A stretch of DNA of 64,000 bases from assembly GCA_007751255.1 (NCBI GenBank), contig CP036296.1:6200001-6264000 (forward strand), in the 5' to 3' direction. Every line of letters starts with the position of its first letter. Within the stretch, counting starts at the first letter, position 1. Below, piece by piece: positions 1-9,152 of this stretch. The notes beneath the pieces were generated by a model, which was given only the letters and a program-made list of their open reading frames with translations, did no database searches and was not told where the DNA came from. Made by a program: the position numbers and the translations under genes. Source of the DNA: Engelhardtia mirabilis. Its GTDB lineage: Bacteria > Planctomycetota > UBA1135 > GCA-002686595.

Positions 1-669
1 GGCCGCCAAGCGGCGCGAAATCTCGTCCCAGGTGTACAGGCGCAGGCGCTCGACCCAGGCCGCCACCGGATCCCGGCCGCGCTCGATCCGCACCCGCTTG
101 ACCACGGTGGAGCCGCCCGCGAGTCGACGGCCTTCGCGCAGGGTCAGGCCGCCGACCCGCCGGACCGAGCGCGGCACCAGGCGCGCGGCCGTGTCATCGG
201 GGTCGGGCAGGTCGAGCACCAGGCTGCCCCCGGGCCTCAGCACGCGGGCGAGTTCGGCCAGCACGGCCAGGTCGCCGTCCTCGCCGTGGTAGCCGAAGCT
301 CGAGAAGAGCGACAGCACCAGATCCACGCGGCCGGGAGCCAGGGGCAGCCGACGCAGATCCGACCGCACCAGGGACGCTGTGGGCCTCCGCCGGCGGGCC
401 TGGGCCAGGCGCGCCGCCGAGAGGTCCACGCCGACGCTCCGGAACCCTGCGCCCAACAAGGCCCCGAGGTGTCGCCCGGCGCCACAACCGGCGTCGAGAG
501 CAAGTGGGGACTGCCCCTGCTCGGGCCCTCCCCCGGGGGGCCAACCGAGGACCCGAGTCAAGGATTGGAGTTGGACATTGGCCTCGAATGGCCCGCGGTG
601 GCCATAGGCGACCTCGACCAGTGGGCCGAACGCGGCTCGGTACCAATCGTCACGGCGAGGGGTGGGCAT
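1..669 (-). CDS. Class I SAM-dependent methyltransferase, C-terminus cut by window edge
   Basis: The reading frame starts at the ATG ending at 669 and stays open to the window edge, so 223 residues are visible and the C-terminus is missing. The glycine-rich SAM-binding motif LALDAGCGAGRHLG lies near residues 55-68. It is followed by an acidic strand end (SVGVDLS) and the post-motif VDLVLSLFSSFGYHGEDGD, then LRPGGSLVLDLP, the usual order of the Methyltransf_11/25 fold. These features support methyl transfer from S-adenosylmethionine, but nothing visible identifies the acceptor. Small-molecule acceptors such as quinones or sugars are as likely as proteins. It is transcribed away from the diheme peroxidase gene across a 352-base gap. 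Confidence 0.8.
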   Translation of the reverse strand, partial: MPTPRRDDWYRAAFGPLVEVAYGHRGPFEANVQLQSLTRVLGWPPGGGPEQGQSPLALDAGCGAGRHLGALLGAGFRSVGVDLSAARLAQARRRRPTASLVRSDLRRLPLAPGRVDLVLSLFSSFGYHGEDGDLAVLAELARVLRPGGSLVLDLPDPDDTAARLVPRSVRRVGGLTLREGRRLAGGSTVVKRVRIERGRDPVAAWVERLRLYTWDEISRRLAA

Positions 670-1021
670 GGCGGCAGTTGGCGCTTCGGGATGGCCCGGC
701 GAGCTGGACGAGCGTAGGCAATCCGCGACCCACTCGGACCTGCTGCCCCGCCCCCGACGCTTCGCGGCCTGACGGCTAAATGACGTCGGCGACAACGCCC
801 CCTTCCCCCCCCACCAAAGCGCGCTAGGCTCGCTGGAGACCCGCCCCCCCACGATCGGACCTCAGCTCGAGGCACCAACCTCGACCTGCCCCCCCGAATG
901 GGCGGGGTAGGCTTCCACCGGACTCCTCGCTACCCGGATAGACGTCTATCCAGCCAGTGCTCGGCACACTGGCGCTGTCAGCAAATCTGACGGCCGACGA
1001 ACCTGCCAGACCCGCCTGCCC
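670..1021. other. Divergent intergenic region
   Basis: This gap separates the leftward methyltransferase from the rightward peroxidase, so it should hold both promoters. I see no coding potential on either strand. It contains a 16-base perfect palindrome at 936-951 and a short inverted repeat, GTCAG-CAAAT-CTGAC, at 977-991. Both lie within 90 bases of the peroxidase start. I could not identify convincing -35/-10 boxes. Confidence 0.6.
936..951. promoter_or_regulatory. 16-base palindrome, possible operator
   Basis: The sequence GGATAGACGTCTATCC is a perfect palindrome 70 bases upstream of the diheme peroxidase start. It is moderately AT-rich in a GC-rich gap, which is unusual here. A dimeric regulator site is a reasonable inference, but no regulator gene is adjacent and there is no second copy nearby to support it. 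Confidence 0.35.
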
Positions 1022-2167
1022 ATGCAATTCATCAGCACAATCAACGCAGCCAACGCCGCGCGGAGTCTTCCGCTCGCGCTGATCGCCGCCGCCAGCCTCG
1101 CCGCCTGCTCCGGCGGAAACGGCGCCGTCGAAACTCCGCTCCAGCTCCAGATCGGATCAGTCGATCCTCAGTTGGCCCAGATCGACCTGGGGCGAAAATT
1201 CTTCTTCGACGAGCGCACCTCCGCACCGCAGGGAGTCTCTTGCGGCATGTGCCACAACCCCTCCAAGGGTTGGGGTGATGACCGCCCTCAGGGCAAGGGC
1301 GTGCAGGACCACACCCTCGCCGGTGACGTCGACGGTGACGGGATGCCTGACCACGAGGGCACCCTGGCCGTGGCCGGCAACTACTTCAAGACCATCCTGA
1401 CGCCGCGCAACACACCGACGATCTACAACGCGCACGTCTTCCCGAACATCTTCTGGGACGGGCGCGCCGGTGACCTGGTGCACCAGGCGCAGTTCCCCGT
1501 CGAAGCCGGGTTCGAGATGAACACGAGTTGGGACGCCCACGTGCTGCCGATGATCTCGGCCGACCCCGAGTACACCCAGCTCCTGACCGATGCCTACGGC
1601 GACGGGGCGGCGACGAAGCAGCGACTGATCGAGGCGATCGGCGCATACGAAGCCACCATCAGCGTCTTCGACACGCCCTTCGACGACTACGAGGCCGGCA
1701 AGCTCTACGCCCTGAACAAGCAGGAGAAGCGAGGCCACAAGGTCTTCTTCGGCAAGGGTGGCTGCTTCCAATGCCATCCGGCTCCGCTCCTGACCACCAC
1801 CGGCTACGCCAACACAGGCGTGCCGACTGCCGGCAGCTTCGCGCTGAACGGCGGCGTCGACCTGGGCCGCGGTGTGTACACGGACCTGACCCAAGATCCT
1901 CCGGTCGACATCGACAACCCCGCGGACTACGCCAAGTTCAAGATCCCGCAGCTCCGCATGGTTGGTGTCACGGGCCCCTACATGCATAACGGCGCCTTCT
2001 CGACCCTCGAGGAAGTGGTCGAGTTCTACGACCAAGGCGGAGGACCCGACCTCTCGGGCACTGGTACCAAGGATCCGCGCATCGTCCCGCTCGGCCTGTC
2101 TCCAGGCGAGAAGGCCGCGCTGGTCGCATTCCTCGAGTTCGCACTGACCGGCGACGAGATCAAGTGA
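1022..2167 (+). CDS. MauG/cytochrome-c-peroxidase-like diheme lipoprotein
   Basis: This 381-residue exported protein has a signal peptide ending in the lipobox LAAC (Cys29), so it is probably a lipoprotein on the periplasmic side. Two c-type heme motifs are present: CGMCH at residues 74-78 and CFQCH at 248-252, the layout of the diheme peroxidase/MauG family. Near the C-terminus, GPYMHNG is followed by EVVEFYDQGG. In classical peroxidases an axial Met lies in this region; here there is a Tyr (Y336), as in MauG-type enzymes. This alignment is from memory. The gene lies 20 bases upstream of a large exported protein that may be its partner. It could equally be a plain hydrogen peroxide reductase. 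Confidence 0.85.
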   Translation: MQFISTINAANAARSLPLALIAAASLAACSGGNGAVETPLQLQIGSVDPQLAQIDLGRKFFFDERTSAPQGVSCGMCHNPSKGWGDDRPQGKGVQDHTLAGDVDGDGMPDHEGTLAVAGNYFKTILTPRNTPTIYNAHVFPNIFWDGRAGDLVHQAQFPVEAGFEMNTSWDAHVLPMISADPEYTQLLTDAYGDGAATKQRLIEAIGAYEATISVFDTPFDDYEAGKLYALNKQEKRGHKVFFGKGGCFQCHPAPLLTTTGYANTGVPTAGSFALNGGVDLGRGVYTDLTQDPPVDIDNPADYAKFKIPQLRMVGVTGPYMHNGAFSTLEEVVEFYDQGGGPDLSGTGTKDPRIVPLGLSPGEKAALVAFLEFALTGDEIK

Positions 2168-2187
2168 GAGGGAAGGAACAAGCGACC

Positions 2188-4611
2188 ATGAAGACCACGA
2201 CCAACTGCCTTGCCGCCGCCTTCGCCGCGGCCGCGCTCGCGCCCGCTGCCCTGGCGCAACTGCCCCCCACCCAGACCGACGCCGGTGGACGCAACGTCCC
2301 CAACATCGGTGTGCACGACATGAAGAAGACCGCCGCCGAGAACGGCGGTCGGATCCCCTCCGGCGGCATCACGCTGCTGCCCGGCACGGTGCTGCCCAAC
2401 AACCCCAAGCCCCTGGGCTGGGTATTGACGGCGGCCAACCTGTACCTGCCCGACACGGCCGAGCCCGGGGTCGGTGATCAGGCGGCGCTCAACGCCACCT
2501 ACGCCCTCACCAGCGACGACCAGTACCCCCTCGACCTCGACTTCTCGAACTCGGACCCGAGCGGTTCGATCGACAACTCGGCCGTGGACGTGAACGGCGA
2601 CCCGATCCACTTCAACCTGCACTGGCCGCAGGGCGAGCCCGACAAGTTCTGGCTCACGGATGTGGGCCTCGAGCCCAATTCGCCGGTCGACGATCTCGAG
2701 GAGATCGTGAACGACATCTACAAGACCGGCAACCAGTCGCGCGTGCAGGAGGCCCTCGACATCCTGCTCGGCACCAACGTCTCGGGTGCGCTGACCAACC
2801 GCGCCTACCTGGGCTTCGAGCTCTTGCACTACAAGGGCCGCAAGGACAACCAGACCTTCGACCCGGTGACGCGCAACCTCGAGATCACCCAGCTGTGGTA
2901 CGGCAACGAGATCCGCTCGAGCCACAACATGGTCAAGGTCCCGGCCCACGGTGACTACACGATCACCTGGAAGATCCGCGGCCTCGGCGATCCGGGCCCG
3001 AACCACGAGTTCGCCTTCCCGATCGACGAGTTCACGGCGATCCCGATGAAGAAGACGGCGAACTCGCTCTTCTGGTTCAGGAACGCCTGGGTCTGGAAGT
3101 GGTTCGATGTGGTCGACCCGCTGCCCGGTGACGTGCGCAAGTACTCGCTCGAGCAGTTCTTCCAGATCCACACCGGGACGCCGTTCGACGAGTTCGGCCA
3201 ACCGGTCCCGAGCTACGCCGACGTGAACCCGGGCGACGCGCGCTACTGGCTGTACGTCAACCGCAAGATGGACATGGGTTCCTACGTCGGGGGCCAGGGT
3301 GACATCACCAGCCTGACGCGCTTCCAGCAGTACGACCTCGACCAGGACGGGCGCATCGGCGGCTACCTCGCCAACGGCACGGACACGGGCCTCGCCTACG
3401 ACGGCGCGACCAACTCCCAGGCCCAGTTCAACAGCTACGGGAACCAGGAGTACGCGGTCCCGCTGCTCGACTGGAGCCAGGGCCCGACGACGATCCCCTT
3501 CTTCGGCTACGACTCCAGCTTCACCACCGTGCGCAAGGGCCAGGGCTTCGACCTGACCGTGCGCTACGGCCAGGGCCTGTCCCAGGCGGGCATCTACGTC
3601 TGGGGTTGGCGCGAGCATCCGCCGCGCATCAACTGGCTCGAGTCCTACGCCGAGGGTGAGATCCTCGCCTCGGGTGCGCCCAAGGACTGGCGCTTCGGGC
3701 ACAAGTGGGACGAGGTCCAGGCCCTGGGCGTCGACGCGATCGGTGACCTGGTGCCCGAGAAGGCGCTGCACAACGCTCTGATCGAGTACGGCGCCAGCGC
3801 CGGAACCTCGGCCGACCGCCGCACCTTCCTGCGCAAGACCAAGAACCTCATGCCGCAGATCGCGGATCGGCGCGGCCTCCCGGCGACCCCGGGTGTGCTC
3901 GCGTTCCCGAACCCCGAGGCGGACCTGAACCTCTTCTACGGCAACCTCGACATCTGGGGCGACATCGAGCGCATCTCGGCCGCCGGCAAGAAGACCTGGA
4001 CCGAGGGCGACAAGATCAAGGTCACGATCTACAACGACGACGCGGTCACGCGCTACTTCCGCGTGGTCGACTTCGGCACCACCGACTACCAGTACAACGG
4101 CCTCGACATGGGTCTGCTCGACTGGAAGCCGGTCTTCGGGTTCCCGCAGATCGCGGCCATGGCCTGGAGCGGCCTGTTCGGCGCCCAGGGCTACGCCGTG
4201 GACCACTGGTCCACGACGGCGCTCAACGGCACCGGCAACCCCTTCTACGTCGACCCGATGTTCGCGGACCTGCCGAACTTCTGGCAGCCCGGTGTGCGCG
4301 ACCTGAAGCACGACTACGACGACCTGACCGGCTTCAGTGGCCCGGGCTTCCACGTGGTCCAGGACGGGGTCTTCTCGGTCTGGGGCAACAACCAGTTGGC
4401 CAGCAAGCCGACCGGCGACGCCAACATCTGGAACTACTCGTACGGCAAGCCGATCCCGCCCAAGTCGGTGCGGACCTTCGACGTCGAGATGCCCCGCGCC
4501 GCGGCCCTGAACAACGGCGCGATGTACATCTTCGACCCGCAGTTCCACTTCACCTCGATCTTCACCAACCACCCGGTGGCCGAGCTGGTCCCCGAGGGTC
4601 TGGGCGAGTGA
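2188..4611 (+). CDS. Large exported aromatic-rich protein, partner of the diheme peroxidase
   Basis: This 807-residue protein starts at ATG 2188, preceded by a purine-rich GAGAGGGAAGGAA stretch. A GTG at 2164 in the same frame overlaps the upstream gene and is less likely. It has a clear signal peptide (MKTTTNCLAAAFAAAALAPAALAQ, cleavage after ALA) and no later membrane segment. The mature protein is rich in Trp and Tyr, with clusters such as FWFRNAWVWKWFDVVDP and YVWGWREHPPRINWLESY. It also has a calcium-loop-like DLDQDGRIGGY. I do not recognise a named domain. Its position just downstream of the diheme gene suggests a functional pair, either as substrate of oxidative modification or as a redox partner. 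The operon ends in strong hairpins. Confidence 0.75.
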   Translation: MKTTTNCLAAAFAAAALAPAALAQLPPTQTDAGGRNVPNIGVHDMKKTAAENGGRIPSGGITLLPGTVLPNNPKPLGWVLTAANLYLPDTAEPGVGDQAALNATYALTSDDQYPLDLDFSNSDPSGSIDNSAVDVNGDPIHFNLHWPQGEPDKFWLTDVGLEPNSPVDDLEEIVNDIYKTGNQSRVQEALDILLGTNVSGALTNRAYLGFELLHYKGRKDNQTFDPVTRNLEITQLWYGNEIRSSHNMVKVPAHGDYTITWKIRGLGDPGPNHEFAFPIDEFTAIPMKKTANSLFWFRNAWVWKWFDVVDPLPGDVRKYSLEQFFQIHTGTPFDEFGQPVPSYADVNPGDARYWLYVNRKMDMGSYVGGQGDITSLTRFQQYDLDQDGRIGGYLANGTDTGLAYDGATNSQAQFNSYGNQEYAVPLLDWSQGPTTIPFFGYDSSFTTVRKGQGFDLTVRYGQGLSQAGIYVWGWREHPPRINWLESYAEGEILASGAPKDWRFGHKWDEVQALGVDAIGDLVPEKALHNALIEYGASAGTSADRRTFLRKTKNLMPQIADRRGLPATPGVLAFPNPEADLNLFYGNLDIWGDIERISAAGKKTWTEGDKIKVTIYNDDAVTRYFRVVDFGTTDYQYNGLDMGLLDWKPVFGFPQIAAMAWSGLFGAQGYAVDHWSTTALNGTGNPFYVDPMFADLPNFWQPGVRDLKHDYDDLTGFSGPGFHVVQDGVFSVWGNNQLASKPTGDANIWNYSYGKPIPPKSVRTFDVEMPRAAALNNGAMYIFDPQFHFTSIFTNHPVAELVPEGLGE

Positions 4612-4622
4612 TCCATCGCGGG

Positions 4623-4640
4623 GTGGATCCCGGGATCCAC
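4623..4640. repeat. 18-base perfect palindrome
   Basis: GTGGATCCCGGGATCCAC is self-complementary and lies 12 bases after the stop codon of the aromatic-rich protein gene. It sits just before the longer terminator-like hairpin and may be part of the same transcription end. Confidence 0.5.
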
Positions 4641-4647
4641 TCCTGAG

Positions 4648-4693
4648 CGACCACGCGGGCGGGCGGGCCGAAGGGCTCGCCCGCCCGCGGTCG
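4648..4693 (+). terminator. GC-rich hairpin after the peroxidase operon
   Basis: CGACC pairs with GGTCG, and GCGGGCGGGCG pairs with CGCCCGCCCGC around a short loop, giving a long GC stem downstream of the exported protein gene. There is no T-tract, so it may act as an mRNA 3' end stabiliser rather than a classical intrinsic terminator. Confidence 0.55.
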
Positions 4694-4787
4694 TTCGGCC
4701 GGAGTTTGCGAACAGTGCTGTAACCACGGGGGGTGCCGATCGTCCTGGTGGGGGCGCCACCGACTATGCTGCTGACCACCCCCGCCG

Positions 4788-5996
4788 ATGGACCCGACCG
4801 ATCACTTCACCGTCCCGCTCCTCGACCGCGCCGCCAAGGAGCGCCGCGAGTTGGCAGAGCTCGCGCCCTTCGCCCTGAAGTCGGCCCAGAGCGGTGGCCG
4901 TAGGGTGCCGGAGGGGCCGGACCTCTTGCGCACGGACTTCGAGCGCGACCGCGACCGGATCGTGCACACGACCGCCTTCCGGCGGCTGATGTACAAGACC
5001 CAGGTCTTCGTCAATCGAGAGGGGGACCACAACCGCACGCGCCTGTCCCACAGCCTCGAGGTGGCCCAGGTCGCGCGCTCCGTGGGCGGGGCCCTGCGGC
5101 TGAACGACCCCCTGTGCGAGGCCCTGGCCCTGGCCCACGACATTGGCCACCCGCCGTTCGGGCACCGCGGCGAGTGGGCCCTCGACCGCCAGATGAAGGA
5201 CCACGGCGGCTTCCGTCACAACGCCCAGGTGCTGCGCGTGATCGACATTCTCGAGCGCAGAAGCCCGGACTACGCGGGGCTGAACCTGACCCGCGAGACG
5301 CGCGAGTCCCTGCTCAAGCACGAGAAGGCGGAGGACTGGCCCGAAGAGTTCGGACCCAAGCCGCGCCACCCCTACCTCGAGGCCCAGGTCGTCGACCTGG
5401 CCGATTCCACCGCCTACAACGTGCACGACGTCGAGGACGGCCTGCGCGCGCAGATGTTCAGCGAGGCCGACCTGGAGGCCGGCTCTCGCCTGTGGCGCGA
5501 ATCGCGCGAGCGAGTCGAGGCACGGCATCCCGGTTTCTTGAGCAACACGGCGGACCGCCAGTTGCGCGTCAAGCGCATCTCGAACGAGCTGATCAAGCGC
5601 TGCATCGAGGACCTGATCGAGGCCTCCGCCCACGCCATCGCCGCAGCCGGTCTGCAGCAGCCGGACGACGCCCGCCGTCGCCACGAGATGACCATCGGGC
5701 ACTCCGCCGAGCTGGCGCCGGAGGTGGCCGAGCTACAGCAGTTCCTGTACCGCTCGTTCTATCGCCACCCCCACCTGCAGCGCCTGACCGAGTACGCCTC
5801 GGACGTGATCGACGTGCTCTTCCAGGCCTACCTCCGCGCGCCCCAGGACCTGCCCCCTTGGTACCGCTCCTGGATCGACCAGGTGGGTCTGGAACGAATG
5901 GTCTGCGACTACGTCGCCGGCATGACCGACCGCTTCGCCGAGTCCGAGTACGAGCGCATCACGGGGCGACGGCCGTTCGGCCCCTCAGGCACCTGA
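4788..5996 (+). CDS. dgt: dGTPase-like dNTP triphosphohydrolase
   Basis: This 402-residue HD-superfamily enzyme hydrolyses dNTPs to nucleosides and triphosphate in the cytoplasm. The N-terminal block RTDFERDRDRIVHTTAFRRL, the first metal histidine in SHSLEVAQVARS (H88) and the HD pair in AHDIGHPPFGH (H117, D118) are typical. VVDLADSTAYNVHDVED supplies the later aspartate. Its length matches the shorter Dgt-like class rather than the 505-residue E. coli enzyme, so it may accept several dNTPs. It starts at ATG 4788. It follows the peroxidase operon terminator and appears to be transcribed alone. Confidence 0.93.
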   Translation: MDPTDHFTVPLLDRAAKERRELAELAPFALKSAQSGGRRVPEGPDLLRTDFERDRDRIVHTTAFRRLMYKTQVFVNREGDHNRTRLSHSLEVAQVARSVGGALRLNDPLCEALALAHDIGHPPFGHRGEWALDRQMKDHGGFRHNAQVLRVIDILERRSPDYAGLNLTRETRESLLKHEKAEDWPEEFGPKPRHPYLEAQVVDLADSTAYNVHDVEDGLRAQMFSEADLEAGSRLWRESRERVEARHPGFLSNTADRQLRVKRISNELIKRCIEDLIEASAHAIAAAGLQQPDDARRRHEMTIGHSAELAPEVAELQQFLYRSFYRHPHLQRLTEYASDVIDVLFQAYLRAPQDLPPWYRSWIDQVGLERMVCDYVAGMTDRFAESEYERITGRRPFGPSGT

Positions 5997-6001
5997 CGCC
6001 G

Positions 6002-6692
6002 TCAAGGCGCGCGGTCGACCCGCGCCGTGTTGCTCACGGAGGTGACCGAGCCACCCTGGGACGGGTCGAGGGTCGCGAAGGCGAAATCGAGACTCATCCC
6101 CGCGAGGCCGGGAGCGCCCGCGGCGACGCCGATGGCGGCCATCGCGCGGCCCAACTCGTCGAGCTGGCCCAGAGTGTTCATGAAGGGCAGCGTGTTCGGA
6201 GAGCTGAGCAGGCAATCGAACACGAAGTCCTGCACCAGCGGAATCGTCAGCCCGCCGATCGCGGCTCCGGGTGACGTGCCACGGCCCAGGGCCGGGTTGA
6301 CGTCGCCAGCCGCGCCGAGCCCGCGTGGAGCGTGAAGTCCACCGTGCAGCCGATCGAGACGCCGACTACCGCAAGCTTGATCGCGAGGACCTCGACGGCG
6401 ACCCTCGCGACCGATCCCAGGGGGTACTGGCAGACGACGTTCAGGACCGACGAGCCCTCCGCGGCCAAGCGGACGCACGGGCCGAGCCGTTGCCCATGCC
6501 GTCCACGATGGTGAAGAGGGACCCAACCAGGTGGCCGGGCGTCAGGGTCGGATCGCAGCTGTCCGCCATGGACTCGAGGCGCAGGCCGTGGATCGGCTCG
6601 AATCGCCAGCGCGGCTCCACAGCGGGCCCAGGGTCGAGCCCGTCAGGTAGCTCGAGATGGAGACCGGGCGTGGAGTGCTGGACTTCGTTCAT
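6002..6692 (-). pseudogene. Frameshifted remnant of a secreted protein with the shared C-terminal module
   Basis: Three successive minus-strand frames give a coherent protein only if they are joined. The first runs from 6692 to about 6490 and ends near TIVDGMGNGSA. The second runs from about 6475 to 6310 and includes SSVLNVVCQYPLG. The third runs from about 6310 to 6002 and includes GAAIGGLTIPLVQDFVFDC and SVTSVSNTARVDRAP. The last part closely resembles the C-terminal module of the protein at 9153-11171, including ELGRAMAAIGV against DLGRAAATVTV and the SVSN/STVSN ending. No signal peptide is visible, so the N-terminus is also lost. Either the gene is decaying or the assembly has two indels here. 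Confidence 0.55.
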
Positions 6693-6803
6693 CGAAATCG
6701 CGATTCCCGTCGGCCTCGATCGATCGCTTCCCGCCGACGCCGTGTGGCGCGACGCGGTGCTCGCGCCGCGTGTTCCGTCCCGGCCTCACCCCGGCCCCGA
6801 GCC

Positions 6804-8930
6804 TCACTCGCGCGCGACGACCAGCTCGCAACTGCCGGGACCGACGCCCTCGCGTCGCATGCGCTCCACGAGTCCGCTGGGCTCGTCGGGGTCGGGCTGG
6901 AGCAGCACCAAGTCCACGAGCTCCTCGGCGGCGACGTCGAACTGGAAGCGGCCGTCCGCCCGCAGCCACCATTCAGCGAGGACCCGCTCGCCGCGGACGA
7001 GTCGCACCAGGTTGCCCTCGACCGGGGTCCCGTCGTCCAAGCGCACCGACCCGACCAGGGGCTGGGCCTCGCGTAGAGCGAGTTCGACTTCGCGCGAGCC
7101 GACCACGACGTCCAGGGGTCGCGAGGGCGCCCAGCGGCTTCGAAGTTCGCCTGGCAGCAACTCCACAGAGGTGGTCAGCTCAACCATCTCGGCGTCGAGA
7201 CCGGTCAGCTCGAAGCGTCCGCGATGGTCGCTCACGGTCCTGGCCCAAAGTCGGCGGGGCGCCGCGGGCGGGGCCACGGTCTCGGCGACGGGTGCCGCCC
7301 AGCTGGCCTCGACCAGCACCTGACCCAAGGCTCGACCCGCCGCATCGCGGGTCGCGCCGGCGATCGAATCACCGCGCCGCAGCTCGAACTCGAGGTGCTC
7401 GACGACCCGCGCCCGCGGGACGATCACCGAGCGCTCGAAGCCGCGGTTCGAGCCCGGCTCGCGGATCGACACACGGTAGGTCCCCGCGGCGAGGTCGCCG
7501 AAGTGGAAGCGGCCCTCGCCGTCGGTGTGGCCGCGTCGCTCGTAGGTGAGGTAGCTGCCCTGAGACTCGTCCAGGTCGCGCCGCAGCAGCCCGCGCCCTT
7601 GGTCGTAGCCGGCCAAGACAGCCTCGACTCCCGCTCGAGGCCGTCCCTCGCCATCGACGACGCGGCCGCGCAGGATCGATCCGCGCGTCAGGTCGATCAC
7701 CGACAGGTCGACCGATTCCAGCTCGAACTCGTCCTCGGGAAAGTCGACCACGCGCGTGCCGAACTCCTCGTGCCGCACCAGCAGTTGGTGGGCGAGGTCG
7801 GGGTCGAGCCGCTGGAACTCGAACACGCCGCGCAGATCGGTGGTCGCGTCGACCCAATCGGTTCGCACTCCGTCGATGTCCGACGCCGCCGCCACGGCCA
7901 CGACCAGCACGCCCTCCAGTGGCAGGCCTTCGTCGTCGACGACTCGCCCGAAGGCCCTGCGAGCGGGACGCAACTGGAAGTCGAGCTGTACGTCGCTATT
8001 CGGTGCCGCTGGCGGAATCACCCGCTGGGCACTGCCGTGCTCCGGCGCGCGCACGTGCAGCACCGACTGGGGCCGAGCGGCCACGCCCCTCAGCCGGTAC
8101 TCACCGCTCCGGTCGCTGGTGGTAGGCACGCGGAAACGCCAGTCATCGGCGATCTCGGCGCCGGCGATCGCCTCTCCGCTGATGGCATCGGTGATGCGCC
8201 CGAACACGTCGACCCCCGGAGCCAGGGCCTGGTCGACCCGCCGCGTCTCGTTCACCGCCAAGTCCACCAGCCGCTGGGAGACTCCGACGACGGCCGGGTG
8301 GGCGATCGACGCCACGGCCCAGCCCCCGGGGAGCTGGGACGCCGAGAAGCGCCCCTGGTCGTCGGTCTCGCCGCTCGCCAGGAGCCTGCCGTCCCGCACC
8401 CACAGATCGATCGTCGCACCGACGAGGGGCGCCCCGTCCTCGGCCCGAGTGAGCACGAACTCGACCGCGGCGCCCGGGCCCAGCCGTGTGCGCAGGGTCG
8501 AACCACCATAGGCCTCCTCGACGATCGCTGGCGCGAAGCCTGGCGCTCGGACGCAGACCTCGTAGATGCGCGCGGCGCGCACCGCCGCGCTCCATTGGCC
8601 GGCCTCATCGGTGCTCGCGGCCGTGATCTCGATCCGGCGGTCGAACAGTGCGGCGTCGAGCACCGCGAAACCTGCCAGGGGTGCGATGGCCAGGGTGATC
8701 TGCGCGCCGGCGACCGGATCGCCGGCGCCGTCGACCACGATGCCCTCGAGCAGCTCGAAGGGATCCTGGGCCTGTTCGGACTCGACTTCCTCCTCCACCG
8801 GCTCCGGCGCTTCCACGACCCCCGTCGACCCGATCGGCAGGTTGGGCTCGACGTACCGCTCCCCGGGCAGAACGGCCCAAAGCAGGCCGCCGGCGAGCAG
8901 CAACAGGATGAGGATCGGCAGGGAGCGCAA
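6804..8930 (-). CDS. Membrane-anchored protein with multiple carboxypeptidase-regulatory-like domains
   Basis: This 708-residue protein begins with MRSLPILILLLLAGGLLWAVLPG, an N-terminal membrane anchor or uncleaved signal. An acidic linker follows (EAPEPVEEEVESEQ). The rest consists of repeated Ig-like CarboxypepD_reg/CnaB-type modules. Typical marks are GIVVDGAGDPVAGAQITL, GRVVDDEGLPLEGVLVVAV, GRVVDGEGRPRAGVEAVL, and the alternating DxxGRFxFxxL and GTYRVSIREPG strands. Such modules are beta-sandwich spacers or adhesion domains, and no catalytic domain is visible. It is probably exposed outside the inner membrane. It lies between a pseudogene and another exported repeat protein, all on the same strand but too far apart to be a confident operon. 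Confidence 0.8.
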   Translation of the reverse strand: MRSLPILILLLLAGGLLWAVLPGERYVEPNLPIGSTGVVEAPEPVEEEVESEQAQDPFELLEGIVVDGAGDPVAGAQITLAIAPLAGFAVLDAALFDRRIEITAASTDEAGQWSAAVRAARIYEVCVRAPGFAPAIVEEAYGGSTLRTRLGPGAAVEFVLTRAEDGAPLVGATIDLWVRDGRLLASGETDDQGRFSASQLPGGWAVASIAHPAVVGVSQRLVDLAVNETRRVDQALAPGVDVFGRITDAISGEAIAGAEIADDWRFRVPTTSDRSGEYRLRGVAARPQSVLHVRAPEHGSAQRVIPPAAPNSDVQLDFQLRPARRAFGRVVDDEGLPLEGVLVVAVAAASDIDGVRTDWVDATTDLRGVFEFQRLDPDLAHQLLVRHEEFGTRVVDFPEDEFELESVDLSVIDLTRGSILRGRVVDGEGRPRAGVEAVLAGYDQGRGLLRRDLDESQGSYLTYERRGHTDGEGRFHFGDLAAGTYRVSIREPGSNRGFERSVIVPRARVVEHLEFELRRGDSIAGATRDAAGRALGQVLVEASWAAPVAETVAPPAAPRRLWARTVSDHRGRFELTGLDAEMVELTTSVELLPGELRSRWAPSRPLDVVVGSREVELALREAQPLVGSVRLDDGTPVEGNLVRLVRGERVLAEWWLRADGRFQFDVAAEELVDLVLLQPDPDEPSGLVERMRREGVGPGSCELVVARE

Positions 8931-9092
8931 GGTTGACCTGGGGGCGCTTCCGGCGCGGGCGGGCTGGAGGCGGGGATTCGCCCACCGCAGACATCGGGAC
9001 CGCGTCGGTGTTGTCAGCTTTACCCGACCGCGTCGCCGCGGTCACGCCTCCAGACACAGACGGCACTCTGTCGGCCCCGGCCCGAACGGCGA

Positions 9093-9137
9093 GCGGGCGC
9101 TCAGAGCGAGGTCCGAGGACCCGTTCCGAGCGCCCGC
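9093..9137 (-). terminator. Hairpin downstream of the NxxGxxAF repeat protein
   Basis: GCGGGCGCTC at 9093-9102 is complementary to GAGCGCCCGC at 9128-9137, across a 25-base loop. It lies 16 bases past the stop of the leftward gene at 9153 and ahead of the next leftward gene. There is no T-tract. This is a plausible transcription end. Confidence 0.4.
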
Positions 9138-9152
9138 AGCGCACCTGGCGCG

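Noticed and set aside
2026-4779. 917-codon open frame on the minus strand opposite the peroxidase partner
   Set aside because: It is the antisense shadow of a real gene. Its translation is dominated by Val, Arg, Leu, Gly and Asp with no domain, which is typical of high-GC DNA where stops are rare.
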